NCBI GenBank assembly: GCA_023392595.1
Contig: JAEVYU010000004.1
Location: 1 to 64,000, forward strand
Origin: Bacillota bacterium
GTDB taxonomy: Bacteria; Bacillota; UBA4882; UBA8346
Direction: 5' to 3'
Length of the DNA stretch: 64,000 bases
A model generated the notes under the pieces. The model did not search any database. It worked only from the letters and a program-made list of their open reading frames with translations, and had not been told where the DNA came from. Numbering within the stretch: position 1 is the first letter of the stretch; each line of letters begins with the position of its first letter. Below are positions 23,519-33,531 of this stretch, piece by piece. Made by a program: the position numbers and the translations under genes.

Positions 23519-24505
23519 GTGCTCCGCACTTATCTTACTATCGAAGACAGATTGACTACTCTTGAAAATCTCTCCGAAAAAGGTATTTGGATTAACTTAA
23601 TCAATCCTCCCGAAACTGAGCTCACAAAAGTCGCGGTTTCGGGAGGAATTAATCCCGATTTATTGCGGGTGGCCCTTGATGCTGAAGAGCGTTCCCGGAT
23701 TGAGGTTGATGAAGGACAACTGCTCATTTTGATCAATGTGCCCATCGCCGAAGGTGATAACGGTACTTTGCTATATGATACCATTCCGCTGGGGATTGTT
23801 GTCGCTGAAAACTGCATTGTCACGGTATGCCTAAAAGAGAATCCTATTGTTACCGAATTCGAGTACGGTAAAAATAGGGCTTTTTATACTTTTAAAAAAA
23901 CCCGGTTTGTGCTGCAGATACTCTTCAAGACAGCCACTTACTATCTGCGGTATCTGCAACAGATCGATAAAAAGTCTAACGAAATTGAGAATCAATTGCA
24001 CGGTTCAATGAAAAACGAACAACTGATTAAACTCCTAAACTTGGAAAAAAGTTTGACCTATTTTATAACTTCGTTGCGGGCCAATGAGATTGTAATGGAG
24101 AAGCTTTTAAGACTGCAGCTTAAATCACCGACAGCCAATGTGGACCCGGATACTGCGATGACCACTCAAATATTGAAGATGTATCCTGAAGATGAAGAGT
24201 TGCTCGAAGATGTCATTACTGAAAACAAACAGGCGATTGAAATGAGTCAAACATACAGTACCATTTTAAGCGGGCTCATGGATGCGTTTGCTTCGATTGT
24301 TTCGAATAATTTGAACATCATCATGAAGTTTTTGACCTCGGTTACCATCATAATGGCCCTTCCTACCATGGTGGCCAGTTTTTATGGGATGAATGTAGCC
24401 GTGCCGTTTCAAAATGCGCCCCATGCGTTTGCCATTGCGATTATTATTTCTTTTGTTTTGTCAGTGGTCGGAGTGCTCTTGCTTCGGTGGAAAAATATGT
24501 TTTGA
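23519..24505 (+). CDS. CorA-family magnesium/divalent cation transporter
   Basis: The 328-aa protein has a large soluble N-terminal domain (LLILINVPIAEGDNG and PLGIVVAENCIVTV are CorA-like), a long charged helix, and two C-terminal membrane helices. The first helix ends in the selectivity motif YGMN (FYGMNVAVPF), diagnostic for CorA. It forms a homopentameric channel for Mg2+, sometimes Co2+ or Ni2+. The start is GTG 23519 after GGAAGGGAG. The leader upstream is strongly structured, suggesting RNA-level control. Confidence 0.92.
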   Translation: MLRTYLTIEDRLTTLENLSEKGIWINLINPPETELTKVAVSGGINPDLLRVALDAEERSRIEVDEGQLLILINVPIAEGDNGTLLYDTIPLGIVVAENCIVTVCLKENPIVTEFEYGKNRAFYTFKKTRFVLQILFKTATYYLRYLQQIDKKSNEIENQLHGSMKNEQLIKLLNLEKSLTYFITSLRANEIVMEKLLRLQLKSPTANVDPDTAMTTQILKMYPEDEELLEDVITENKQAIEMSQTYSTILSGLMDAFASIVSNNLNIIMKFLTSVTIIMALPTMVASFYGMNVAVPFQNAPHAFAIAIIISFVLSVVGVLLLRWKNMF

Positions 24506-24645
24506 AGAAGAAAATGGAAGATGAAGCAAAGAATTTCATGTTAGGAATTCACCCGCTCCTATATTCAATGGTATAATATTTACGGCGTGATTTGGTTTGA
24601 TAAAATAAAATGCTGTAACCGAAGAATCAATAAGGCGGGTATAGA

Positions 24646-25446
24646 ATGAACGATATCATGAAAGCAATAATTTTAGGTGTTGTGGAAGGATTGACTGAAT
24701 TTTTGCCTGTTTCTTCCACGGGTCATTTGATCATCGCCAATGAATTCGTTAATTTCAGAGGCGACTTTGCCAAGATGTTCGATGTTGTCATCCAGTTAGG
24801 AGCGATACTTTCGGTTGTGGTCTATTTTTGGGATAAGCTTTTTCCATTTGGCCGGAATAAGAAGGCCTCAGAAAAATTTGAAACCTGGAACATCTGGAAG
24901 AAAACTATAGTGGGCGTGGTTCCGGCCTTGGTAATGGGCGCGCTAGTCGGCAAGCATATTGAAGAAAATCTTTTTAATCCTGTGACCGTTGCGGTGGCAT
25001 TATTGGTGGGCGGTATCGTTTTAATAGGTATTGAACACAGGAGACCCCGAAACAAAATAAATTCCATCATGCAATTATCCTATCCGACGGTGATTTTAAT
25101 CGGACTTATTCAATGTTTGGCGATGATACCCGGGACTTCCAGGTCTGCTGCAACGATAATCGGAGCGATGCTTCTCGGTGCGTCACGTGTTGTGGCTGCG
25201 GAGTTTTCCTTTTTCCTGGCGATCCCCACTTTGTTTGCGGCAACCGCCTATTATCTGCTAAAGACCGGGGTCTTACTTTCTATGGCTCAAGTACAGGTGC
25301 TCGTGGTTGGTTTTATTGTATCGTTTTTGGTGGCGTGGATCGTTATTGCCGGATTTATGAAATTCATTACTAAAAATGATTTTAAGTTTTTCGGCTATTA
25401 CCGGATCGTTTTGGGTATGGTCATTTTGATCTATTTTCTTGCATGA
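24646..25446 (+). CDS. uppP: Undecaprenyl-diphosphatase UppP (BacA)
   Basis: The 266-aa polytopic membrane protein has both UppP signatures: EGLTEFLPVSSTGHLIIANE near the N-terminus and the MIPGTSRSAATIIGAMLLGA loop (PGxSRSxxT) at about residue 160. It dephosphorylates undecaprenyl pyrophosphate on the outer side of the inner membrane to recycle the lipid carrier of cell-wall synthesis, and overexpression gives bacitracin resistance. The length is typical. It is preceded by AAGGCGGG and follows the CorA-type gene by 140 bp on the same strand. Confidence 0.96.
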   Translation: MNDIMKAIILGVVEGLTEFLPVSSTGHLIIANEFVNFRGDFAKMFDVVIQLGAILSVVVYFWDKLFPFGRNKKASEKFETWNIWKKTIVGVVPALVMGALVGKHIEENLFNPVTVAVALLVGGIVLIGIEHRRPRNKINSIMQLSYPTVILIGLIQCLAMIPGTSRSAATIIGAMLLGASRVVAAEFSFFLAIPTLFAATAYYLLKTGVLLSMAQVQVLVVGFIVSFLVAWIVIAGFMKFITKNDFKFFGYYRIVLGMVILIYFLA

Positions 25447-25527
25447 TGTTAATGGTCCATGAGAAAATGGAATTTGGCGGTTGCGGTTATGGACGAATGT
25501 AACATAAAAAACACCAAATCTTTTAAG

Positions 25528-25667
25528 CGGTTTCAAATCTGTAATCAATTTTTTTTAGATTTTTTTCCGCTTTCAGGAGCGATTCCCGTTTGGCTGCGGC
25601 TTTGGCAGCAACTATCTTGTCGGCGCGGTATGCACCATAAAAAAATAATCTAAAAACGACGATATCA
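25528..25667 (-). pseudogene. Possible C-terminal coding relic
   Basis: A 46-codon open stretch without a start codon reads VVFRLFFYGAYRADKIVAAK and continues with KAAAKRESLLKAEKNLKK to a TAA. The composition is protein-like, but no family is recognised and there is no ribosome site. Confidence 0.2.
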
Positions 25668-25725
25668 AATCATATTATTGGGAAGATTACAACTCTAGTT
25701 GTTGGTATTTTTGGATTGGTTGGGA

Positions 25726-27762
25726 TTAGTACCGGGCCGTTAACCTAGTCCCGGGGTAATAGTGACTTAATATTTCTGAGCATGAATAGCCGTCAGCCGC
25801 CATACCGGCGGCGCCGCATTGATCCATTCCGACGCCGTGCCCCCACCCGCCTCCATAGAAAATGAAATATTCGGGCAATCCGTCTCCTCCGATTTTAGGT
25901 TCAACGATAAATAGATTGCTGCGAAGGCCGCCTAATTTCGAACGAATCGAATCCCCCTGAATTGTATGCTCTCCTGCTGTACCGATGATTGAAATCTGGG
26001 ATACCGTTCCCCCGACTCCTCTTTTTGAAACCAGGAGCGATTTTATCTGACCGATTTCGTTAATTTTGATGCGGTTTTCGATATCCTGCCTTGAAACCCA
26101 TAAAGTCCAACGATACTGGCTGCGGCTGGAATATTTTGGATTAGCGCTATAACTTTGGGGACGGCTGGTCAGCCAGTCGGCCATTTCGGCGGGTCCCCTG
26201 GAAGTGGTTTCGGATGCTGAGAATCGATCGGGAACCGCTTGAAGATATGGTGCAGCAAAGCCCCAGATGTCTTTGCTGCTTGAAGAGTAGCCGCCGTTGT
26301 TTGCGGTATAAAAGGCGCTGATAGGCTTGGAATTATAGGTTAAAATCTGGCCCCGCGTGGCATCGACTGCTGCGTTGGTGGAAGATCTTTCGGCTAAAAC
26401 TCCCCGATATACTTGGGATGCAACGGTAGCTAACAAATCAAATCCCCTGGCCTCAAAGGTTTTTAAATTGGCAATGGCATAAGTTCTTGCTGCCACTGCT
26501 TGAGCCTCAAGAGCGGAGGAAGGCCAACCGGCTTCCATTTCGGCAGGGACAACTCCATATAAGTATTCTTCCATATTGATGCGATTGATCAGAGTAATGC
26601 CTTTTTCACGGGACAATAAATCAAAACTGCCTCGATAGACTCGATCTTCCCGACCTGACCAAAAAGTTCCCTGACCGTATTCAACGTCAAATAAAACTGT
26701 GGTAGCAGCGGGATTGTCATATTTCAAGTGAATGGTTTTGTCACTTGAGAATAATAGTTTATTTTGGTCATTCATGATTTGAATCCTATCGGCGATCTGT
26801 TGAATGAATAAGACGGACTGGGATAATCCTTGATATCGGGTATCCCCGCCTAGGATTGTAAAGTTGCCGCCGGTTTTGAGATGAAATTTGCTGACTTTTT
26901 CCGCCAAGCCGATTCGAATATCCGGTATTTTTTCTCGCTCTTTAAGGATCGGGATAACTTGAGGCACTTTTGCGACTAAACGGCGTTTTTGGTCTTCTTT
27001 TTCGGGTTTTGTGATTAATTCCGGATGCTCGGCCAGAAGTTGTTTCAGTGTGAGTGTTATATTTTGATTCCAGGGATAGATGGCTTTGGCATTTATCAAC
27101 AAATTATAGGCTGATGAATAATTTTGTAATGCAATGTAAACCTGGGATAAAGGAAAGTAAAGACTTGTTAAATTCGGTTCTTGGGAAGCTGCTTTTTTGA
27201 AGGATGCAGCAGATTTTTGATAGTCGCCGGACTTTTGATACAGTTCGGCCAGTTTATAATTGGCCATGGGGTTAAATGGTTCCTTGGATAAAGAATCAGC
27301 AAGCGTTTGAATCCCTTCGTTGATTTCCCCTAATTCCGCCAATGCCAAACCACGCCAAAAGAGTACGTCGCCACTTAAGTCTGAGCATTCGGATATTCTA
27401 ACGACCTCTTCATATTTTCCTGCTAGATAGTTCATCTGGATCAGATTACGGCGATAGTTAATATTATTGGGTTCCTGGCTGGCGAGCATCTGAAGCTGGG
27501 AAATTGCTGCGTTATATTGGCCGGTCTCCCGTAATAATTGAATTAAGTCCAGTTTTAGCTCTTGGTTGTTCGGATAGTTCAGAATTAACTGGCGGAACTT
27601 ATCCACGCTTAGGTTGAGGCCTTGGGAGTAATAAGTTGATATGGCGTTATCAAAATCTAAGCCGGTGGTGGTAGCTTGAAGCGTGGTGGAAAACGATGTT
27701 CCTAAAAAGGAAAAAGAGAGAAGAATTCCGATTGCAACCAATAAAAATAATCGTTTGTACAT
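25726..27762 (-). CDS. SpoIID/LytB-domain protein with N-terminal TPR repeats
   Basis: A signal peptide (RLFLLVAIGILLSFSFLG) is followed by about six TPR-like helical repeats (residues 40-260, for example MANYKLAELYQKSGDYQKSA). A C-terminal SpoIID domain carries INMEEYLYGVVPAEMEAGWP, LEAQAVAARTYAI, TANNGGYSSSS and the closing GGGWGHGVGMDQCGAAGMA. SpoIID enzymes cleave glycan strands denuded of stem peptides. Real SpoIID proteins are about 320-340 aa, so this 678-aa version is fused to a protein-interaction module. The frame is open to 27891, but GAGGG and the signal peptide place the start at ATG 27762. Confidence 0.87.
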   Translation of the reverse strand: MYKRLFLLVAIGILLSFSFLGTSFSTTLQATTTGLDFDNAISTYYSQGLNLSVDKFRQLILNYPNNQELKLDLIQLLRETGQYNAAISQLQMLASQEPNNINYRRNLIQMNYLAGKYEEVVRISECSDLSGDVLFWRGLALAELGEINEGIQTLADSLSKEPFNPMANYKLAELYQKSGDYQKSAASFKKAASQEPNLTSLYFPLSQVYIALQNYSSAYNLLINAKAIYPWNQNITLTLKQLLAEHPELITKPEKEDQKRRLVAKVPQVIPILKEREKIPDIRIGLAEKVSKFHLKTGGNFTILGGDTRYQGLSQSVLFIQQIADRIQIMNDQNKLLFSSDKTIHLKYDNPAATTVLFDVEYGQGTFWSGREDRVYRGSFDLLSREKGITLINRINMEEYLYGVVPAEMEAGWPSSALEAQAVAARTYAIANLKTFEARGFDLLATVASQVYRGVLAERSSTNAAVDATRGQILTYNSKPISAFYTANNGGYSSSSKDIWGFAAPYLQAVPDRFSASETTSRGPAEMADWLTSRPQSYSANPKYSSRSQYRWTLWVSRQDIENRIKINEIGQIKSLLVSKRGVGGTVSQISIIGTAGEHTIQGDSIRSKLGGLRSNLFIVEPKIGGDGLPEYFIFYGGGWGHGVGMDQCGAAGMAADGYSCSEILSHYYPGTRLTARY

Positions 27763-27987
27763 TTTTACCCTCGCTTTTTTTGTAAAAAAATATATCATAA
27801 CCGAACTGTTCGCAATAGAGGATTTCCTTTCCAGTATGATGTCGGTTATCCAAACTACCAAAGCTTTTCCATATTTTACGATGTGACACATTTTTGGCCT
27901 TGTGATATGCTTTGATATATCAAATAAACCACAGTATAAAACCTGTTTTTAGGGGTCGGATTATTATTCCTGGAAAAGAGGTAAGTG

Positions 27988-29415
27988 ATGATGAAATTTT
28001 ATTGGAAGCAATCTAAAATTGGTATACTGATGATTTTCATCACTTTTGCCTTTGCTTTAGCTCCGGGTCTCGTGTATTTACCATAACTTCCACTAAACCC
28101 GGCAGATTACCTTCTGTTAAGAATCCCTTAAAGATATTGCGCGAATCTCCGCGAAATGTCAGTGAGTTTGGGGTTAAAGGAGATGGCAAAACCGATGATT
28201 CCGCAAATATCCAAAGAGCTCTCAATAGTATTAAAGATAATGGCGCTATTTTCTTCCCCAAGGGGAAATATATTATGACCCGGACGATAATTATTCCTTC
28301 ATATATCCGGATTATGGGTGAAAGTAAAAGATCGACAATTCTTTTTTATCAAGGGAGTGATAAAGCTTTTGCATCTGGAGATCGTTCCGGAAAATCTGGC
28401 AAATATGGAAACGGTTCTTACCACATAACGATTGAAGATATCGCGTTTCAAGGCCGGGATATGGGTACCGGATTATATATCACTTCGCGGTATCTATCCG
28501 CTAACAATGTGGAGATTTCTCATTTTGGCGTAGGCATCGATGCCCAATATTGTTGGACAAATAAATTTTATAACGTCTCCATATTTTATAATATGATTGG
28601 CTTTAAGGGAGGCTCTTTCTTGAATGCCAACAGTTTTGTGAATTGCATTTTTTCGGCTGGCGAAAAAGCGGTTATTTTTGACCAGGGGTGGAATATCTCT
28701 TTTATTGGCTGTCAGTTTGAAAATCATCAAGAGGCTTGCTTTTCTTTTAATGATGATACTCCGGATGCCGTTTGGAATCTATCGATCAATGGGTGCTATT
28801 TTGAAAATAACGGTAAAGTGATTGATTCGGGTCAAAATTGTTCTTTTTATGGGTTGGCTTTCAATAATAACACGGTCACCACTCGTGGAAACGGATTGGC
28901 GATCAATATTGGCAATGGGAAAAAATAGCGGTATTGTGGAAAATAATGCTTTTATTCGCGATAATAATGGTGGCGCTGAACCTTTTGTGCGTTTAGAGGG
29001 TCCGGCGTATATTACATTTCGGGCCAATCAATCTTATAGCGCGCCGGAGAATCAGGCAATCCCTTTATTGGATGAGATAACCCGGAATTCAAATTCTACT
29101 TACCTTGAGGAAAACTTAACGGATGGAAACCGAATTAACGCTTCGGGAACGGGTGCTTTTGAAAAAGGGATCATTGTTGGGGCCAATCCACCCGCGGCCA
29201 TTGAACCGGGTTTAATCATTTATGATAGTGGGAAACTGAAACTTTATCATAATTCTTCCGATTCCGAAATCCTTCAGACTGTAAAAGTAGGTTCCCGTGG
29301 GGAACGCCCCTCCGAACCTTATCTTGGTATGATGTATTTTGATACTACGGTGGGTCGGCCGATTTGGTGGAATGGTATGAATTGGGTGGATGCGAACGGC
29401 CGTAAAAAGGATTAA
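27988..29415 (+). pseudogene. Secreted pectate-lyase-3-like beta-helix protein, two frameshifts
   Basis: A signal peptide ORF starts at ATG 27988 (MMKFYWKQSKIGILMIFITF) and stops at 28086. After a -1 shift near 28065 the frame reads VFTITSTKPGRLPSVKNPL and then the main body: the Pectate_lyase_3 opening NVSEFGVKGDGKTDDSANIQ and beta-helix repeats to 28928. There the frame ends at a GGGAAAAAATAG tract; removing one A joins it to a third frame (SGIVENNAFIRDNNGG) that ends DTTVGRPIWWNGMNWVDA at 29415, a tail common in phage-tail and surface proteins. Joined, it would be about 470 aa. Two independent shifts argue for a pseudogene. Confidence 0.75.
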
Positions 29416-29464
29416 ATTTCAAGAGATATTCATTGATTCAGTGAAATGAGATGCGGATCTGTTT

Positions 29465-29917
29465 TTACCGGCGGGACGTTGAATCCGCAAATTGATTAAT
29501 AAACCAAGTTGCTGTTAAGCCAAAAGCTGAATGTTCAACGAAAGCGCTCAGGGTGGTTCCTATATCAGTCGGCGTTATTCTTACGACGTGAAGATTAACG
29601 ACAGCTCCAAAAAGGCTTAACCAGATTAACCATCCAATTCCTAGGCCCTTTATATAACTATAACTTCTTCCCGAAAACTTGATAATATAAAAAAGGACTA
29701 TTCCCCAAAAACTGCCGACGATAATATCGGCTAATCCTCCTATGATTAAGGCTCCTGGTTGGTGGACATCTTTTGGCAAAACAAAGACGGAGGCGGCCAG
29801 ATTCCAGTATAAATATTTTGACCAGCCGATTGTGACCGATAAGAAGTCCACAATTTCTTTAGCGAGAGTTCCGATTATTCCAGCCAATGCCCCGCATATC
29901 ACCGGATCTGATTTCAT
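29465..29917 (-). CDS. Uncharacterised four-helix membrane protein
   Basis: The 150-aa product has about four hydrophobic helices: VICGALAGIIGTLAKEIVDF, YLYWNLAASVFVLP, ALIIGGLADIIVGSFWGIVL and GLGIGWLIWLSLFGAVVNLH. The frame is open to 30052, but AGGTGG is 5 nt before ATG 29917 and the first helix follows directly, so I use that start. Gly-rich helices with a buried Lys-Glu pair (LAKEIVDF) resemble small Firmicute membrane proteins of unknown function. I do not recognise a named family. It is convergent with the beta-helix pseudogene. Confidence 0.6.
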   Translation of the reverse strand: MKSDPVICGALAGIIGTLAKEIVDFLSVTIGWSKYLYWNLAASVFVLPKDVHQPGALIIGGLADIIVGSFWGIVLFYIIKFSGRSYSYIKGLGIGWLIWLSLFGAVVNLHVVRITPTDIGTTLSAFVEHSAFGLTATWFINQFADSTSRR

Positions 29918-30743
29918 GAAAGCCACCTGGTTATCTGTTTTATGAAATTCGAACGCTGGGATTGTTAGAGAGTTCTCTAAAGATGATGACCCAATTCGAT
30001 AAAAATTATGTATTGAAGCTGGGATGAGCATTAGGAAGAGATAATGATTCATTCAATGCAAACTGAATCGAAGTAAATCATGGAATTTTAAAGGCAGACG
30101 GGAAGTTCCCGAAACGACTATTATTTTTGGAGTATATAGAAAAAACAAATAAATTAATTGATGTAATTTTATTGTCAACAATTTATTTGTCTAATGTATT
30201 TCATTAAAAACAGAATTGACTTGATGTGATGTGTGTGTTAGACTATGAAGAGTTAATTGGATGAAACCTTCCTTATATCGCGTCAACATGACATTGGAAT
30301 TTGGGGTGATGGATGGCAGATAACTTAGGAGGTTTTATAAATAAAAAAAGACCAAGAAGTTGATTGTCCATGCTTTCGGCTTCACCAAAAAAGAGAGTTT
30401 TAAGAGAACAAAAGGGTGTCGTTGATCGTGGTTCTGAGTACGATATCCCTTGTTACATCCGAAAGTTAAAATTGAGATCGTAACGTTAAAAGATAATCTG
30501 GAAAAGTGGTTGACTCGGTTTGTCATGCTGCAAGAACCGATGAAACCGGAGATGGTAGATTTTCATCTATGAAGTTGCTGAAGCTGTTTAGGTGAGGATT
30601 GGTCAATGCGGCGAAGATGTTATCTGAGCAATTTCCACTTTTCAAACGCCTTTTTTCGAAACTTCGGAAAAGGCGTTTGATCAATGTATGAAACGGGAGC
30701 TTCAATGCTTGGCAGCGAACAAATTGGAAGGAGGAAATAGCGG
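29918..30743. other. 826-bp gap with inverted repeats and protein-like scraps
   Basis: An 11-bp perfect repeat ACAAATAAATT/AATTTATTTGT lies at 30145-30155 and 30180-30190. Between 30410 and 30580 two frames give short protein-like pieces (RGSEYDIPCYIRKLKLRS; DNLEKWLTRFVMLQEPMKPE) ending in stops, perhaps remains of a decayed gene. A 12-bp hairpin is at 30643-30679. Confidence 0.4.
30643..30679. repeat. 12-bp perfect hairpin upstream of the integrase-like gene
   Basis: CAAACGCCTTTT (30643-30654) pairs with AAAAGGCGTTTG (30668-30679) around a 13-nt loop. It lies 65 bp before the GTG start of the integrase-like gene, without a T tract. Confidence 0.6.
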
Positions 30744-31736
30744 GTGGAAGATTCAGGGAAAAAACCGGACCATTCCAAGTTGAAGGTTGTGGAATTGTCC
30801 AAGATATTAAAAAATGTCAGCAAAATATATCAACAGCCGGGCTCGGAAAACCGACTGAGCGAATATAAAGAATATATCCGGATTCATGGTTTAGAAAACA
30901 TCGAAAGTATCCGACCGGTATTTCCGAAAATCAATCGAGAGGCGGCTCGGGTTATAGTTTTTGAAACGGTTTGCCGTATGAGTTTGGAACATCCCACTTG
31001 GGGTTGTGAACATCTCAGCGAGGATCTTAAAGAAAAGAATATCAATATGAGCGCATCGGCAATTTACAATATTTTAGTCAAACATCAAATGGGGACTAAA
31101 AAAGAGCGCTTGGCCAAAATTATCGAAATGTATTCCGACCATTTGGAGGATCTTTCACCTGAACAAATGGAGGCGTTGAAAAAATATGACCCCTGGTTTC
31201 AGGAACGTCAAATTCGGGGCAAACACCCCGGAGACTTACTGGCGCAAGATACAATTTTTATTGGCTTTTATCGTAACATGGAAGAAATATACTTGCAGGT
31301 TGTGGTAGATTCCTATAGTAGTTATGTTTTTGGATTACTCCATATTGGTAAAAATGCGGATTTTGCGGTAAATATTGTCCACAATGAAGTGTTGCCTTTT
31401 TTTCGGGAACGGGGATTAAAGATTAACGGAATATTAACAGATAACGGACATGAATATTGCGGTAAGGAAGGTCATCATTATGAGCTGTATTTAAAATTGA
31501 ACGATCTTAAGCATGTTAAAACGACGACCAAACAATGCGGTAATATTTTTATTAAACAATTTAAAAAAATTGTCATGGATGAATTTGTGAAGCCTGTTGC
31601 GGGTTCTAAGAGTGTGGAGGATATTGAAAGCCTTCGAAAGCAATACAAAAGATGGCTTCTCTTCTATAATTTGGAGCGGCCTTATCAGGGTTTTCCCAAT
31701 AACGGAGAGCCACCGCTAAAATTAATATTGAAATAA
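30744..31736 (+). CDS. IS481-type integrase-core protein lacking the catalytic Glu
   Basis: The 330-aa protein has an N-terminal helix-turn-helix part (LEHPTWGCEHLSEDLKEKNI) and an rve core: GDLLAQDTIFIG (D169), VVVDSYSSYVFGLLH, FFRERGLKINGILTDNGHEY (D233) and LYLKLNDLKHVKT. IS481-type relatives have SPQTNGICERFHKT at the third position. Here the stretch reads TTKQCGNIFIKQFKKI, so the catalytic Glu is Lys271 and the TNG motif is scrambled. The protein is otherwise full length, with GGAAGGAGG 9 nt before GTG 30744. No terminal repeats are obvious. It is either a recently inactivated transposase or a domesticated DNA-binding derivative. Confidence 0.8.
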   Translation: MEDSGKKPDHSKLKVVELSKILKNVSKIYQQPGSENRLSEYKEYIRIHGLENIESIRPVFPKINREAARVIVFETVCRMSLEHPTWGCEHLSEDLKEKNINMSASAIYNILVKHQMGTKKERLAKIIEMYSDHLEDLSPEQMEALKKYDPWFQERQIRGKHPGDLLAQDTIFIGFYRNMEEIYLQVVVDSYSSYVFGLLHIGKNADFAVNIVHNEVLPFFRERGLKINGILTDNGHEYCGKEGHHYELYLKLNDLKHVKTTTKQCGNIFIKQFKKIVMDEFVKPVAGSKSVEDIESLRKQYKRWLLFYNLERPYQGFPNNGEPPLKLILK

Positions 31737-31956
31737 ATATATCTCTCCCCCCACCGGTTAAATCCGCCGCGAGCGCGTTGAGAGGATTATTTTTTATAAA
31801 ATTGGATGGAATGAGAAAAAGGTATTCAATATATTACATCTTTTATAGTATTGGCATCCGGAGATTCTGAATCCCATGAGAATATAGGTCTGAATCTATG
31901 AAACAAAGCATATCAATATCCGATGGGTCATTGATTCGGAAAGGGATCTCGAGTGG

Positions 31957-33531
31957 ATGGAAAATAAGGATTCAATTTTGAAAGGGACAGCATTGCTAAC
32001 TGGGGCAGGTATCATTGTCAAATTGTTAGGAGCTGCATACAGGATCCCGTTGTCCCGTTTGATTGGTTCAGAAGGGATAGGCTTATACCAGATGGCCTAT
32101 CCAGTTTATTTAATTTTCCTTTCTCTTTCGACTGCCGGATTGCCCATAGCGATATCGAAAATTATTGCTGAACAATCAGCAAGGGGGAACCGGGAAGGGA
32201 TTGGTAAGACTTTCACAGCGGCTTTAATTTTATTAATTATAATGGGTTTATGTGGAAGTATGATTATGTTTTGGGCCGCACCCTGGTTTGCTGAAAGGGT
32301 GGTGGCTGATTCCCGAGCGGTTTATGCGATAAGGGCGTTGGCGCCGGCAATTTTTTTGATGAGCTTGATTGCGGCTTACCGCGGCTTTTTTCAAGGCCAG
32401 CAGATTATGGCGCCCAGTGCCGTTTCACAAATTATCGAACAGTTTGTGAGGGTAGCCGTAGCGCTGATTTTAGTTTGTCTTTTATTAAAGAGCGGAATTG
32501 AATATGCAGCTGCCGGGGCCGCGTTTGGTGCATCAGCCGGAGGCGGGGCGGGTTTGTTTTTTCTAATATTCAAGCAATGGCAAGTAAGAAGAGGAGTGTT
32601 TTTCCATCACTGGGGAAAAAATGGGGAAAGTCTATTTGGAATCATGAAAAGACTGATACGGTTTGCCTTGCCCATATCGGTGGCGGTCATTTTAATGCCT
32701 CTTTTACAGACTATCGATTCGTTGATTGTTCCGGCTAAACTTCAAAGTATTGGTTATACTGTCGGTCAGGCCACATCGATGCTGGGAGTATTGGGTAATG
32801 CTTGGGCTGTCATGTATCTTCCGATGGTTGTAACATCGGCGATTGCGGCGAATTTAGTACCGGCAGTAGCAGCGAGTAATATAAAAGAGGTTGGGCGGGA
32901 ACAGGCTTTAAAGATCGAGACTGGTCTGCGGCTGGCTTATTTGTATTTGATTCCGGTTGCAATATTTTTGTATTTATTTGGGAAAACGGTTTACCAGATT
33001 ATATATAATACTTCGGGGATTGAAATTTTATCATGGCTGGCTCCGGCAGTTTTCTTTTTAGGTCTTGAGCAGGTATCGGCAGGAATATTGCAGGGTTTAG
33101 GCAAACCTAAAATTCCCTTGGTCAATTTTGGGGCGGGAGCTGTTTTGAAAATCATAGTGACTTTGGTGACGACGGGCCTGCCGGGTCTTAATTTGACCGG
33201 AGCTGCTTTAGGAACCGTATGCGGTTCGGGATTTACGGCATTTTTAAATTTAATAATTGTGCGAAAATTGACCCGCGTTCGTTTTACTGGTCTGCCGGCA
33301 GCTGTTTTCAGCGGGATATTCTTATTAGTTGGAGGCTTTTTGGCATTGCGTTATTTACAGCTCCATTATATTTTAGAGTTTATGGAAATAGGTTTTGGGG
33401 GTACTTTATTATACATTGGCATCTTACGGATTACGGGAGGAATCAATTCCCAGGATCTCGAAATGATAAAAAAATATTTAGCAAAAAGGAGTACCAAACA
33501 TGGTTATCGAGGCATTGCCCAAAGCGGGTAA
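31957..33531 (+). CDS. spoVB: Stage V sporulation protein B-like polysaccharide/lipid flippase
   Basis: The 524-aa protein with about 14 membrane helices belongs to the MOP (MurJ/Wzx) superfamily. It opens with LKGTALLTGAGIIVKLLGAA and YRIPLSRLIGSEGIGLYQMA, the classical SpoVB N-terminus, and has an internal GFFQGQQIMAPSAVSQIIEQ. SpoVB-type proteins flip lipid-linked precursors for spore cortex or other polysaccharides. The last 32 nt overlap mazG, and the order spoVB-mazG is typical of Firmicute genomes near the yab genes. The ribosome site (GAGTGG) is weak. Confidence 0.9.
   Translation: MENKDSILKGTALLTGAGIIVKLLGAAYRIPLSRLIGSEGIGLYQMAYPVYLIFLSLSTAGLPIAISKIIAEQSARGNREGIGKTFTAALILLIIMGLCGSMIMFWAAPWFAERVVADSRAVYAIRALAPAIFLMSLIAAYRGFFQGQQIMAPSAVSQIIEQFVRVAVALILVCLLLKSGIEYAAAGAAFGASAGGGAGLFFLIFKQWQVRRGVFFHHWGKNGESLFGIMKRLIRFALPISVAVILMPLLQTIDSLIVPAKLQSIGYTVGQATSMLGVLGNAWAVMYLPMVVTSAIAANLVPAVAASNIKEVGREQALKIETGLRLAYLYLIPVAIFLYLFGKTVYQIIYNTSGIEILSWLAPAVFFLGLEQVSAGILQGLGKPKIPLVNFGAGAVLKIIVTLVTTGLPGLNLTGAALGTVCGSGFTAFLNLIIVRKLTRVRFTGLPAAVFSGIFLLVGGFLALRYLQLHYILEFMEIGFGGTLLYIGILRITGGINSQDLEMIKKYLAKRSTKHGYRGIAQSG

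Noticed and set aside
30410..30580. Remnant of a recombination-promoting nuclease (Rpn) gene
   Set aside because: The two short fragments are too small to assign; recorded only as scraps in the gap entry.
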